A stretch of 64,000 bases of DNA from Streptomyces sp. BK208 (GCF_004364245.1 NZ_SOAV01000013.1:186001-250000); one strand, 5' to 3'. Positions 42,959-52,844 are shown, counted from the stretch's first letter. Notes: a model not told the origin generated them from the letters alone. Numbers and translations are program-made.

Positions 42959-44821
42959 TCACGCCTCGTCAAAGGTTTCGAGCAAGCGCTCGTACGCCGG
43001 CTTCGGCCGCATGGCCTCGTCCCACGGCAGGGAATCGGCCGTGCGCGGAGGATAGACCTTGGTGTCGGCGGTGGAACCGTACCGGTCGGTGAATCCCCAT
43101 GTGGAGAACGATGTGCAGTTCGGCTCCTCCAGGCAGACCCGCAGCTTGCCCGCCATTTCATCAGCCTGGGTCTGCTGCCCGTCCTCCTCGTCCTCACCTA
43201 CGGAGACGTCCATCTCCGACACCCGCGCCTGAACCCCGAGCTCCGCCAGATCCCGCACATGGCTGCGGAAGGTCTCCGGGTCGATGCGGTCGCCGGGCGC
43301 ATACTCATGGTTCTGGAAGCCCACGCCGTCGATCGGTACGCCGCGTTCCTTGAGCCGCTCGACCAGACCGTAAAGGGCGTCCCACCGCTCGCCTTCCTCC
43401 TCGACCCCGTACTCGTTGAGGAACAGCCGTGCCTTCGGATCGGCCCGGTGGGCGGCCCTGAACGCTTCGTCGATGTACTCCTCGCCCATGGCCTCGAACC
43501 ACGGGCTCTGCTCGGAGCGCAGGCCGAGATCCCCGTTGGTGTAGCTCTTCTCGTCGTCGGACATGGGCTCGTTGACCACATCCCATTCCGCGACCGCTCC
43601 CTTGAAGTGCCCGGCGATCATGGCGATGTGCCGCAGCATGGTCCGGCGCACCTCCTTGGAGTCGTCGTTCTCCCTCATCCAGTCGGGCAGAGCCTCGTGC
43701 CAGACAAGGGTGTGCGCGTGCACCTTCATTTCGTTTGCGCGGGCGAATCGCACGAGTAGGTCCGCGTCGCGGAAGTCATAGACGCCCCGGCGCGGGTGGA
43801 GGAACTGTGGCTTGAACGCGTTCTCCGGAGTGAGCATGGAGAACTGGCTCCCCGCGAGCGCCCGGTAGCGTGCGTCGGTGAGCAGCGGGTTCTCGGCCAG
43901 AGCGGTGCCGACGTCGAACGGCCGCCCCACCTCTGCGGCTCGCGCACGCAGCGAGTCGTCGGACTGCTCCTGGCGTAGCTGCGGCGCCTCGATCACGCGG
44001 AGCGAGCCGCCGCTCTCTGCCCGCGCGATCAGCTGCGTCAGACGCCATCCCTCGCGGCGCTCGTCTTCGCCCGCGTCCGCTTCCAGACCGAACCAGACCG
44101 TGCCCTCGGCGAACACCCCCGGGTCCTGCACGGTTCCCAGCCGCCGCCCGTCAGCTTTCACGCGGAAGGTGTCACCGATGCTCGACACGGCCAGCGTCAC
44201 CGTCCCGGAGCAGCCACAGTCGAAAGTCTTGGAGATGGCCGGATCATCGCCCTCGCCGTCCCAGATCTGTGCCTTCACTCGTCCGTCTGCGGTCACACCG
44301 ACGCGGAGTGAGGGCCGCTCCTGCCGCCACTCGTCGTAGATGACCGGTACACGTCCGTACAGCCGCAGCCAGGAGTCGCCGTCATCATCACCCACACCGG
44401 ACATGCGCGCAGTGACGGTGAAGTCGCCATCAGACCTGAGATGCGGGCCGGCCAGGTTCAGCGGGGGATTGGGCTGGCCGCCGGAGGAGTCCTGCTCCAC
44501 GATGTGCCGATCCAATGCGCTGACGCGCAGGATGCCGTTCCGCGCGGTGGTGCCCGGCATCTGCCTCCAGTCGTGACTCCGCAGCAGGTCTTCGACGTTT
44601 CCGCCGCCCGCGCCTTCGCCCTTCCCCGTACACCCGGCCGCCACCGCCATGACGAGCATCACGGCGGTCAGCCGCTGCCACGTCCCCCCCCACCAAGGCC
44701 CACGGTCCCTCTGCTCTCTTGTGCGAGACGAGATCAACGTCTCGAAACCGGGCCACAGTTCATCACACGTGAGGTACGGGGGTGACGAGCTGGGCCGGGT
44801 CTGGAACAAGCAGGGGGACAT
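42959..44821 (-). CDS. GH10 endo-1,4-beta-xylanase-family lipoprotein
   Basis: A glycoside hydrolase family 10 enzyme. The catalytic barrel shows VHAHTLVWHEALPDWM, the acid/base Glu in EWDVVNEPMSDD (about residue 417) and the nucleophile Glu in QARVSEMDVSV (about 536). Ahead of it, residues ~80-270 form a beta-rich domain resembling concanavalin/LamG-like modules (WLRLYGRVPVIYDEW, GTVTLAVSSIGDTFRVKADG). The lipobox RLTAVMLVMAVAAGC makes it a surface lipoprotein. ATG 44821 is the outermost start, but the signal lies 50 residues in, so the true start is probably later (for example TTG 44737). Confidence 0.85.
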   Translation of the reverse strand: MSPCLFQTRPSSSPPYLTCDELWPGFETLISSRTREQRDRGPWWGGTWQRLTAVMLVMAVAAGCTGKGEGAGGGNVEDLLRSHDWRQMPGTTARNGILRVSALDRHIVEQDSSGGQPNPPLNLAGPHLRSDGDFTVTARMSGVGDDDGDSWLRLYGRVPVIYDEWRQERPSLRVGVTADGRVKAQIWDGEGDDPAISKTFDCGCSGTVTLAVSSIGDTFRVKADGRRLGTVQDPGVFAEGTVWFGLEADAGEDERREGWRLTQLIARAESGGSLRVIEAPQLRQEQSDDSLRARAAEVGRPFDVGTALAENPLLTDARYRALAGSQFSMLTPENAFKPQFLHPRRGVYDFRDADLLVRFARANEMKVHAHTLVWHEALPDWMRENDDSKEVRRTMLRHIAMIAGHFKGAVAEWDVVNEPMSDDEKSYTNGDLGLRSEQSPWFEAMGEEYIDEAFRAAHRADPKARLFLNEYGVEEEGERWDALYGLVERLKERGVPIDGVGFQNHEYAPGDRIDPETFRSHVRDLAELGVQARVSEMDVSVGEDEEDGQQTQADEMAGKLRVCLEEPNCTSFSTWGFTDRYGSTADTKVYPPRTADSLPWDEAMRPKPAYERLLETFDEA

Positions 44822-45179
44822 GACCTGTTTCAGGGCAGACAGGTCACCGGTGGCTGCCGGTCAACGCGCGCCGCATCCGGGGCAGGAGGCCCGTTGGCTC
44901 AAGCTCACGGTGCGGACAGAGCACTATCCGGCTGCACGGGTGGCCGTGTCAGCCTCAGTTCCGGCGTCACCCAGAGCGCCCACACCGCGACCAGCCTCGC
45001 CGCGCGGCAGCTCCACAGCACCGGGGACCACCACCCGCTCGTCGGCGCCCCGCCCTTTCCCTGGCTCGACCGCCTGTTCACGAGGCTCGCGCCAGGAGAC
45101 GACAGGTGACGAAAGGGCTCCTACGGCGAACGCGCCGGCCGGCACCGGCCGCCCTTCTCGCGTACGGAAACCGTACGGT
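44822..45179. other. Intergenic, no gene seen
   Basis: About 360 bp without a supported gene. A forward snippet, HHPLVGAPPFPWLDRLFTRL near 45.03-45.10 kb, looks protein-like but is isolated. No CebR box is present. Confidence 0.3.
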
Positions 45180-46445
45180 TCACACGACGTGGACCGGGTG
45201 GCGGACGACCGCGTCGAACAGGTAGCCCTGCGTGTTGGCGGCCGTGGCGTCCGGCTGCGTCCGTCCGGTGCTGTCGGTGGCCCGGGCCAGCAGGGTGCGG
45301 GGGCCGGCGGCCGACGGCCGCCACCGGGTGGACCAGCGGACCCAGCCGTCCCGGCGCGGCCTGTCGTGCAACCGGGCCTCGCCCCAGGTGGTGCCGCCGT
45401 CGGTACTGACCTCGACCCGGACGACGCCCCCGGCCCCGGACCAGGAACGCCCGGTGAGCCGGTGCGTGGTGCCCGCGGGCAGGCGCGCCTCCCAGTTGAG
45501 CTCGAAGGCGCTCTTGACGGTCTGCCGGGTCAGCGGGGCGCTGCCGCCGGCCGGGTGGGCGTCCCCGAAGAGCCGGTAGAAGTCGGTGTTCCAGGGTGAG
45601 TAGAGGGGCTGCGCCGCCACCTCGATGTCACCGATCCACTTGATGGAGGCGATGCCGATCCAGGACGGCACCAGAAGCCGCACGGGGTGCCCGTGGTCGG
45701 GCGGCAGGGGTTCGCCGTTCATCTCGTGGACGAGCAGGACGTCGTCGAGGGCCTTGGACAGCGGCAGCGGACGGCGGACCCGGCCGAGGTCGGCCCCGTC
45801 GGCGGTGGAGTAGGGGGCGTCGAGACCGCGCGGCATGACGTCCACGGCGCGCCGGTCCAGGCCGGCCCGCCGGAGGACGTCGGCGAGGCGGACACCGCGC
45901 CAGCGGGCGGCGCCGATCGCGCCGAGCGTCCAGGCGGTGCCGCTGACGGACTGGCCCTGCTGGGAGGTGAACAGGCTGCGCCCGTTGCCCGCGCACTCCA
46001 CGAACGCGCTGTGTGAGACGGCCGGGAACGTCTTCAGGTCGTCGAGGGAGAACTCGACGGGACGCCGGTGGCGGAGGCCGTCACCCCAGACGATGAGCGA
46101 CCAGTCGGCGGCGTCGAGGACGGGCGTCGTGGTGTGGTTACGGACGAAGAAGCGCTCGTTGGGGGTGTGGTAGCCGGTTCCGGCGAGGGCGGCGAACCGG
46201 GTCTCGGCGTTGGTGCCGCGCACGGTGAACCACGCCTCGGGCAGGGGCTTGACGATCCCGGCCGCGGTGACGGCCCGGCCGGCGGCCCGCGCGAGGGGGC
46301 CCGGCGCCGCGGAGGCGGCGCCGGCCAGTCCGGCGGCCGCCAGGAGACGGAGCATGTCACGGCGGGCGACGCCGTCGGCGCGGGCCTCGCCGGCCAGCCA
46401 CTGGCGGAGTCTGCGGCGGTCGTGAGCGGTTTCGGAGGGACGCAT
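45180..46445 (-). CDS. Sulfite-oxidase-family molybdopterin oxidoreductase, Tat-exported
   Basis: A 421-residue enzyme with an oxidoreductase molybdopterin-binding domain and a C-terminal Mo-co dimerisation domain. The molybdenum Cys is in SAFVECAGNGRSLF, with GLDAPYSTADGADLGRV and HPVRLLVPSWIGIASIKWIG in the usual places. The second domain carries VRVEVSTDGGTTWGEARL. An N-terminal RRDMLRLLAAAGLAGAASA is a twin-arginine-like signal. ATG 46445 follows AGGCAGG. It probably oxidises sulfite or a related compound outside the membrane. Confidence 0.9.
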   Translation of the reverse strand: MRPSETAHDRRRLRQWLAGEARADGVARRDMLRLLAAAGLAGAASAAPGPLARAAGRAVTAAGIVKPLPEAWFTVRGTNAETRFAALAGTGYHTPNERFFVRNHTTTPVLDAADWSLIVWGDGLRHRRPVEFSLDDLKTFPAVSHSAFVECAGNGRSLFTSQQGQSVSGTAWTLGAIGAARWRGVRLADVLRRAGLDRRAVDVMPRGLDAPYSTADGADLGRVRRPLPLSKALDDVLLVHEMNGEPLPPDHGHPVRLLVPSWIGIASIKWIGDIEVAAQPLYSPWNTDFYRLFGDAHPAGGSAPLTRQTVKSAFELNWEARLPAGTTHRLTGRSWSGAGGVVRVEVSTDGGTTWGEARLHDRPRRDGWVRWSTRWRPSAAGPRTLLARATDSTGRTQPDATAANTQGYLFDAVVRHPVHVV

Positions 46446-46699
46446 GGCGGCCTGCCTTTCGCCCGGAGCACGACCCTTGCCGGAGCACGGGCGATGCGTC
46501 GGGGACGCGGAGAACGGGGGAAGCTCCCGGGGCGGAGAGGCGCCCGGAGAGGCGCTCGGCACCGGCGCGGTGCGTCCACCCGGCGGACGGACGGGAACAG
46601 CGCGGCGCGGATCAGACGGTGTGGATCAACAACAGCCGTGGAGCACGAGCACACGGGACCGCGGGGCGGTGGTGCGGCGTCGGCTGGGGACCATGGCGC

Positions 46700-47570
46700 C
46701 ATGCTACGAGAGCGGCGGCGCGCGTGGGCCGGAACCGGCGGACTCGCCCAGCGGCTCCGCCGGTTCCGCGCGGTCGGCTTCTCCGTCCACGCGGTCATCG
46801 TCGCAGACCGTCCGGGGCACGTGCTGCCTGACGAGGCACTGGTTGCCCGCCGCCGAGGGTCCCGCCGCGCCGCCCCTCCGGTAGCGCCGCGGCCGCAGCC
46901 GCGCCCCGCAGGCCCAGCCTGCCGGCGTCCCGGCCGGCCGCTGACCGCCCCCCGGCGGGGGCGTGGCGAACACACCCGACCCGCCCCTGCGGCCCCGCCG
47001 GGACTCCGGCCGACAGGAAGGCGTTCCACCCGCGTGCGAGAGCCTCCGCCGCGCCGTAGCTCAGCAGACCGGGCAACGTGCCGTCGCGCCGGTTGGTGAC
47101 GACCAGCGTCGGGCGTGTGGTGCCCGAGGCGTCGGGACGCAGCAGGTATCCCGGCATGGGCGTGTCCCGTACGGGACTTCGAGCCGGACGTGGCTGCCGT
47201 GGGACGCGGCGACGAACCGGTCCCAGCAGGCTCGGTGCGCGCGGAAGGTGGGGAGGAACACCTACTGGTCGGCCATGCCGTCGATGAAGACCAGCGCCTT
47301 GCCGTAGTACTGGGATGCGGCCATCAGCGCTAGCGCGCCGTGTCGACCTGGCCCGCCTCCAGCGCCTCCTCGCCGCGCGCGGCGAGATCGGCGCCCAGCC
47401 CGGTCCAGGCGTCGAACCAGCTGTCCGGATCGCCGTCGGTGATCCGGTCGCCCGTCGAGAGGGACCGTCGAGAGCACCAGGCCGACGTCCCCGGCCCCGC
47501 ACGCCGTGGCGCCCAGCATGATGCGGGCCTCGTAGTCGAAGTCGGCATCATGGAACAGACTGCCCGGTGC
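46700..47570 (-). pseudogene. Frameshifted alpha/beta hydrolase (FrsA-like) remnant
   Basis: Leftward pieces in several frames reconstruct a hydrolase: HDADFDYEARIMLGATACGA, SWFDAWTGLGADLAARGEEA, MAASQYYGKALVFIDGMADQ, then an in-frame stop. FLPTFRAHRACWDRFVAASH and PTLVVTNRRDGTLPGLLSYG follow further on. At least two frameshifts and the stop disable it, and the C-terminal catalytic half is missing. The parent resembles FrsA/acylaminoacyl-peptidase-like enzymes. No other gene is seen in 46446-46700. Confidence 0.6.
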
Positions 47571-47782
47571 GGCGATGCGTCTGCGTCCGTCCATCCGCGC
47601 TCCGGCGTGGCGCCACAGTGCCTGCCGTGCCCCAACCGGACCGGGGCCCCGGCCGGCCGACCGCCGCGGCCACCGCTCAGAAGAAGAACTCCGCCCTCTT
47701 GACGATGGTCCCGGCCCTGCCACCCCGCCCGCCCGACGGCTTCCCCCGCGCGCACCGGTCTCCCGCGCCCGGTCACCGACTT

Positions 47783-47840
47783 ATCTCGTCTGGTTGACGA
47801 TATCTACGTCCGCCAGTTATCGTCGCACTGACGAAATCGA
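47783..47840. promoter_or_regulatory. Paired operator CGTC-N5-GACG upstream of the SPFH operon
   Basis: Two dyads with identical cores and 5-nt spacers: TCGTCTGGTTGACGA (47788-47802) and TCGTCGCACTGACGA (47822-47836). Their centres are 34 bp apart, near three helical turns. Outer bases TATC/GATA extend both. They lie 16-64 bp upstream of the SPFH start, overlapping the expected promoter. The regulator is unknown and not encoded in the window. Confidence 0.55.
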
Positions 47841-47851
47841 GGGGGTCCGTC

Positions 47852-48865
47852 ATGGCCGACATCACCCGGCGCTTCGGATGGCGCCATCTGCGCTCCGCGC
47901 CCACCGCCCACATCCGCCACCACAAGCGCGGCCGGCTCGTCCACGACGGCCGGGGACTCAGCTTCTGGTACCGGTCGCTGTCGGCGGCGCTGTCCGAAGT
48001 GCCGGTCGACGACCGGGAGCTGGCCATGGCGTTCCACGCCCGGACGGCCGACTTCCAGGACGTCGCCGTGCAGGCCACCGTCACCTACCGGATCAGTGAC
48101 CCGGCCGAGGCGGCGAACCGGCTGGACTTCTCCGTGGACCCCGACAGCGGGAGGTGGCGCGGCGCCCCCCTGGAGCAGATCGCCACCCTCCTGACCGAGA
48201 CCGCGCAACAGCACACGCTGGACGTGCTGGCCCGCACCCCGCTGGCCGTCGCGCTGGTGGACGGCGTCGCCTCCGTGCGGGAACGGGTCGCCGCCGGTCT
48301 CGCCGCCGAACCCCGCCTGCCGGCCACCGGCATCGACGTGGTCGCCGTACGCGTCGTGGCTATCCGGCCGGAGGCGGAGGTGGAGCGCGCCCTGCGCTCC
48401 CCGGCCCGCGAGCAGATCCAGCAGGAGGCGGACCGGGCCACCTACGAGCGGCGGGCCGTCGCCGTCGAGCGCGAGCGTGCCATCGCCGAGAACGAACTGG
48501 CCAGCCAGATCGAACTGGCCAGGCGCGAGGAGCAGTTGGTCGACCAGCGCGGCACCAACACGCGGCGCGCGGCGGAGGAGACGGCGGCGGCGGACGGCGT
48601 ACGGACCGAGGCCGAGGCGGCCCGCACGGTCCGCTTGGCCCGCGCGGAGGCCGAGGCCGCGCGCGCGACGGGCGCGGCGCGCGCCGAGGCCCAGGCCGCC
48701 TGGCTACGGGTGCACGGCGAGGTCGATCCGGCCACGCTGCACGCCCTGGCGGCGACCCGGCTGGCGGAGAACCTGCCGCGGATCGAGAGCGTCACCCTTG
48801 CCCCCGACGTGCTGACCGGGCTCCTCGCCAGGATGGGGCGGCCGGAAGGTCGGGCGGACGCGTGA
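47852..48865 (+). CDS. SPFH/band-7 domain protein
   Basis: A 337-residue SPFH protein: the core domain (VHDGRGLSFWYRSLSAALSE, VQATVTYRISDPAEAANRLD, GIDVVAVRVVAIRPEAEVER) is followed by a long alanine/glutamate-rich coiled coil (residues ~180-285), typical of stomatin/flotillin-like scaffolds that form rings or microdomains. It lacks an obvious N-terminal membrane anchor. ATG 47852 follows GAGGGGG. The stop overlaps the NAD-kinase-like gene as GTGA, so the two proteins are made together. Confidence 0.88.
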   Translation: MADITRRFGWRHLRSAPTAHIRHHKRGRLVHDGRGLSFWYRSLSAALSEVPVDDRELAMAFHARTADFQDVAVQATVTYRISDPAEAANRLDFSVDPDSGRWRGAPLEQIATLLTETAQQHTLDVLARTPLAVALVDGVASVRERVAAGLAAEPRLPATGIDVVAVRVVAIRPEAEVERALRSPAREQIQQEADRATYERRAVAVERERAIAENELASQIELARREEQLVDQRGTNTRRAAEETAAADGVRTEAEAARTVRLARAEAEAARATGAARAEAQAAWLRVHGEVDPATLHALAATRLAENLPRIESVTLAPDVLTGLLARMGRPEGRADA

Positions 48866-49764
48866 GCCTGGCCCCGCGGGCGGTGCTCGTGCACCGCAGG
48901 ACCGAGTACGAGGAACTGCTCGCCCGGCACGGGACGCACGGGCAGGCGGCGTTCTTCCTCTCCAGCCGCGGCCGCTCGATCGACGAGGTGGCCCGCCGCC
49001 ACGACGCCACCCTGGGGGCGCTGCGGGAGGTGGCGTCGGCGGTGCCGCCGACCTGGCGCAGCACCAGGGTGGAACGGGCGGACCTGGACCGGTTCCTGTT
49101 CGCCCCGGAGGACGTGGTGGTCGTGGTCGGCCAGGACGGCTTGGTCGCCAACACCGCGAAGTACCTCTCCGGGCAGCCGGTGGTGGGCATCGACACCGAT
49201 CCGGGACGCAATCCGGGGGTCCTGGTCCGTCACCGCTGCGCCGACGCGGCAGGTCTGCTGCGCGCCGCGACCGCGGCCCGGGACGGGGGCGGCGGGGCGG
49301 AGGAGCTGACCATGGCCGAGGCGGTCGCCGACGACACCCAGCGCCTCCTGGCGCTGAACGAGATCTACCTGGGGCCGCCCGGCCACCAGACGGCCCGTTA
49401 CCGCCTGGGCACCGGGACGGACCCGGGCGAGACCCAGGCTTCCTCCGGCGTCCTCGTCGGCACCGGCACCGGCGCCACCGGCTGGCTCCGCTCCCTGTGG
49501 CTGGAGCGCGGCGCCACCGGGACGATGCCCGCGCCACGCGATCCGCGACTGCTGTGGTTCGTGCGCGAGGCCTGGCCTTCGCCCGCGACCGGCACCTCGA
49601 GGGTCTCGGGTGAACTGGGGCGGGGACAGGCGCTGCGGCTGACCGTGGAGTCGGACCGGTTGGTGGTCTTCGGGGACGGGATGGAGGCCGACGCCCTGGA
49701 GCTGACGTGGGGCCAGAGCGTGCGGGTGGGGATCGCCGCGGCGTCACTGCGCCTGGTGACGTGA
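48862..49764 (+). CDS. NAD-kinase-like protein with degenerate GGDGT motif
   Basis: A 300-residue protein with the fold signature of ATP-NAD kinases. VVVVVGQDGLVANTAKYLSG stands where NadK has GGDGT, keeping the Asp but changing G-G and T. NEIYLGPPGHQTARYRL corresponds to the NE/D motif, and SSGVLVGTGTGATGWLRSL to the TPTGSTA loop. It may phosphorylate NAD or a related nucleotide, or only bind it. GTG 48862 overlaps the SPFH stop, so the pair is translationally coupled. Confidence 0.75.
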   Translation: MSLAPRAVLVHRRTEYEELLARHGTHGQAAFFLSSRGRSIDEVARRHDATLGALREVASAVPPTWRSTRVERADLDRFLFAPEDVVVVVGQDGLVANTAKYLSGQPVVGIDTDPGRNPGVLVRHRCADAAGLLRAATAARDGGGGAEELTMAEAVADDTQRLLALNEIYLGPPGHQTARYRLGTGTDPGETQASSGVLVGTGTGATGWLRSLWLERGATGTMPAPRDPRLLWFVREAWPSPATGTSRVSGELGRGQALRLTVESDRLVVFGDGMEADALELTWGQSVRVGIAAASLRLVT

Positions 49765-49779
49765 AGGGCCCTGTCCGCG

Positions 49780-49793
49780 GGTCACCGGTGACC
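49780..49793. promoter_or_regulatory. 14-bp perfect palindrome
   Basis: GGTCACCGGTGACC, 16 bp after the NAD-kinase-like stop. It could be part of a terminator or a binding site; function unknown. The rest of 49765-49996 holds nothing recognisable. Confidence 0.4.
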
Positions 49794-49996
49794 GGCTGGG
49801 GGGGGCGATCGCGGTCGGCGCGGCACCGGGACGCGGAGCCGTCGCGCGCGTGAGACGCCCGGACCGCCGGGGGGCCTGCGGTTTCGGGCGGGAGCGGAGC
49901 GTCACCGGACGGCGGGCGCGCCAGGGCCGGCCGTCCGGGCGAGGCCGAGCGGCACCGAGGCGGCCAGGCCGTGCCCGGCGTGCCGGGTCCGGCTCG

Positions 49997-51160
49997 TCAC
50001 GCCCGGTGCGACCGCTCCTGCGACCGCACCCAGGCGGTGACTGCCTCGACCGCGTCGACCACCGCCTCGAAGCGGAGCGAGTGGTACAGGGCGAAGGCAT
50101 TGTGCCCGCCGCGCAACTCGGCGTGGACGACCGGATTGTCGGACGCGTCGAGCAGCCCGTCGGCCACCTCTCGGATGTCGGCCGCGGGTACGCACGGGTC
50201 CAGGTCCCCGTGGACGATCAGCACGGGCGGCGCGTCCGGCCGGGCATGGCCCATCGGTGACGACTCGGCGCCCTGGTGCCAGTACGCGCCCAGGAAGCCG
50301 TTCAGGACGACGACGCCGCTTACCGAGGTGTCGGCTTCCTCGAAACCCGGCTGGAACGCGGGTTTGCCGGGGGTCAGTGGGGCGACGGAGCTCATGTGGC
50401 CTCCCGCCGAACTGCACGCCACGAACAAGGTCGACGGATCGGCGCCGTACTCCTGGGCGTGCTTTCGCGCCCAGGAGATCACCTCCTCCAGGTCGATCAT
50501 GTGCTCGGGTGCCGGACGTGGGGTTTCAACCGGCTGGCGCTGATGGTCACCCAGCCACGGCTCGCCAGCCGGTAGTGGAGGGGGAGCGACTGGCTGTTCT
50601 TGCCACCGCCGCTGTAGTGGCCGCCGTGCACGTGGATCAGCACGGGCGCACCCTTGGGACGCGACCGGTGGTACACGTCCAGCAGGTTGTGGCGGCCCAC
50701 GTCCCCGTACGACAGGTTGGCCACGCGTCGGACGTTCCAGCGGCGCCGGGGGATGGGGACGAACAGGTGCGAGCCCATGGCGCCTGCGCCGGAGCCCTTC
50801 GGCGAGGTCCGCGTCGATGGAGGCGCGCCACCCGTCGCCGAGGCCCTCGGTCGTAGCGCGCTCGATCCGGTCCCGCTCGCCCCAGGCGCGGTGGGCGATC
50901 ACCGCGAGCCCGGGCAGGGTCACGACGGCCGGCCCGACGGTCGCCCAGGCGGCCGGCGAGTCGATGTCGCCCTCGGAGAAGGCCAAGTGCCGTCGGGACC
51001 AGCAGCACCCAGAAGAAGGCGGCGAACGGCAGCTCGTCGGCAGCCAGCCCGAAGAGGTAACTGGGGCGGCCCAGCGGATGCTCCCACGGCACCGGCCGCA
51101 GCGCGCACTACGTGCTGATCGCGGCGATCGTCACGGTGATCAGATATCCGACGGGCACGG
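49997..51160 (-). pseudogene. Multiply disrupted membrane-anchored alpha/beta hydrolase
   Basis: A full-length hydrolase can be pieced together leftward: VGYLITVTIAAIST, an in-frame TAG (51109-51111; probably an ancestral Trp codon), LFGLAADELPFAAFFWVLLV, then a frameshift to PAVVTLPGLAVIAHRAWGER. Another frameshift leads to VLIHVHGGHYSGGGKNSQSL (oxyanion HGG), and a third to ACSSAGGHMSSVAPL (nucleophile elbow) and VLIVHGDLDPCVPAADIREV. One nonsense mutation and at least three frameshifts make it non-functional. The family resembles esterase/lipase-type serine hydrolases with an N-terminal membrane domain. Confidence 0.75.
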
Positions 51161-51436
51161 CACCTCCTGGCACGGCGGTCGGCCCGGCCTGCGCGCGTAC
51201 CCCCGGCGAGGGCGGCGGGCACCAGTCTTCCCTGGTGCTCGGGAAAGGCTCATTGCCGGGCCCCTCTTCGGCCGCACCGTGCCCGCTTCGCCGAACACGC
51301 CCCGCTGCGCCCGCTGTCGGAAGCACTACGGGTACGGGGTGCCAACCCCACCCCCCGATCACCTGCCAGCATGATGGCCGGGCACCGGCCGGTCCGACAC
51401 CGTGGGGTGATCACCGATCAACGGGAGGACACCGTC
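51161..51436. other. Spacer upstream of S41 peptidase gene
   Basis: No gene seen. It holds the promoter region of the peptidase and the 5' flank of the broken hydrolase. Confidence 0.35.
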
Positions 51437-52810
51437 GTGCGTACTGTCGTAGCGGCCGGCGCCGTCGCGCTCGCCCTGGCACTCACCGCCCCCACCGCCC
51501 TCGCACAGCCCGCGGCACCCCGGACCGACGGCGTGTGGCGGACGGACGGCTACGGCACCGTCGTCGTCCTCGACGGCGACACCCTGCAGGAGTACCAGAC
51601 GACCGCCGTCGGCTGCCTGAAGGGCGACGCGGCCCGGCGCACCGCACCCGGCCGGTACACCGGGGCCGACGGCGACGTCATCACCGTCCGGGTCGCGGGC
51701 GACGGACACCACGCCTCCCTGAGCGTCGACGGCTCCGTGGGGCACCGCGCACTGCGACGGCTTCCGCTCCTGCCGGGCGCCTGCACCCGGCCGCTGCCCC
51801 AGGACCCGGTCACCACCTTCGACGTCTTCTGGCAGTCCTTCGAGGACAACTACCCCTTCTTCGCCGCCAAGGGCGTCGACTGGCACGCGGTACGGCAGCA
51901 GTACCGGCCACATGTGCGCCCCGACACCACCCGCGAGCAGCTCTTCGACCTCTTCAGCAGCATGGTCCGGCCCCTCCACGACGCCCACGTGGCCGTCCGT
52001 GACGGGGAGCGGGCCTACGCCGAGGTGCGCCCCGGCACCGAGGCCCCGGGCGCCGGCCTCGACGCCAGGGCGAGGGAGCTGATCACGACGAGAGACCTGC
52101 GCGACGCCCCCTACCGGCGGGAGTTCGCGCAAGGCCGCATCACCTACGCCGACCTCGCCGGCCCCGGTCGGCTCGGCTACCTGCGCGTCTCCGGCTTCGG
52201 CGGCTACACCGGCGACGACCCCTCCTACACGGCGCAGCTGCGGGAGCTGGACGCCGCCCTGGACACCGTGTTCACCGTCGACCGCGCCCACCGCCTGCGC
52301 GGTCTGATCATCGACCTGCGCGTCAACGGCGGCGGCTCCGACGCCCTCGGCGTCCACCTGGCCGGACGGCTCACGGACACGCCGTACACCGCCTACGCCA
52401 AGCGTGTCCGCAACGACCCGCACGATCCCGCCCGCCGCACCGCGCCCGAGCCCGTGCCGGTCCTCCCCTCGCCCGCGCCCCGCTTCACCGGGCCCGTCGC
52501 CGTCCTGACCGGCGGCTCCACTTTCAGCGCCGGGGAGACCTTCACCCAGGCGCTGATGGCCCGCCCGGGTCGGACGCTGCGGATCGGACAGGCCACCCAG
52601 GGCCTGTTCTCCGACGTCATGCACCGGTACCTGCCCAACGGCATGAACGCCTGGCTGCCCAACGAGGAGTTCCTCGACGCCGCGGGCCGCACCTACGACG
52701 GCACCGGCATCCCGCCCCACCTCGTCGAGCCGGTCTTCACAGCGCAGGAGTTCGCTGAGGGGCGCGACTCGGCCTTCGACCGCGCGGTGAATGCCCTGTG
52801 CCGGCGCTGA
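51437..52810 (+). CDS. Secreted S41-family peptidase
   Basis: A 457-residue S41 (C-terminal-processing/tricorn-like) serine protease. The signal peptide MRTVVAAGAVALALALTAPTALA is followed by a small beta-rich N-terminal domain, then FDVFWQSFEDNYPFFAAKGV, typical of the S41 core-domain entry. The catalytic Ser (about residue 364) lies in GGSTFSAGETF, preceded by GLIIDLRVNGGGSDALGVHL. The GTG start at 51437 follows GGGAGGA. Substrates of such secreted S41 proteins are generally unknown. It is not in an operon. Confidence 0.86.
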   Translation: MRTVVAAGAVALALALTAPTALAQPAAPRTDGVWRTDGYGTVVVLDGDTLQEYQTTAVGCLKGDAARRTAPGRYTGADGDVITVRVAGDGHHASLSVDGSVGHRALRRLPLLPGACTRPLPQDPVTTFDVFWQSFEDNYPFFAAKGVDWHAVRQQYRPHVRPDTTREQLFDLFSSMVRPLHDAHVAVRDGERAYAEVRPGTEAPGAGLDARARELITTRDLRDAPYRREFAQGRITYADLAGPGRLGYLRVSGFGGYTGDDPSYTAQLRELDAALDTVFTVDRAHRLRGLIIDLRVNGGGSDALGVHLAGRLTDTPYTAYAKRVRNDPHDPARRTAPEPVPVLPSPAPRFTGPVAVLTGGSTFSAGETFTQALMARPGRTLRIGQATQGLFSDVMHRYLPNGMNAWLPNEEFLDAAGRTYDGTGIPPHLVEPVFTAQEFAEGRDSAFDRAVNALCRR

Positions 52811-52844
52811 CCCCGCACACGAGGACGCGGCTGCCGCGGTGACC

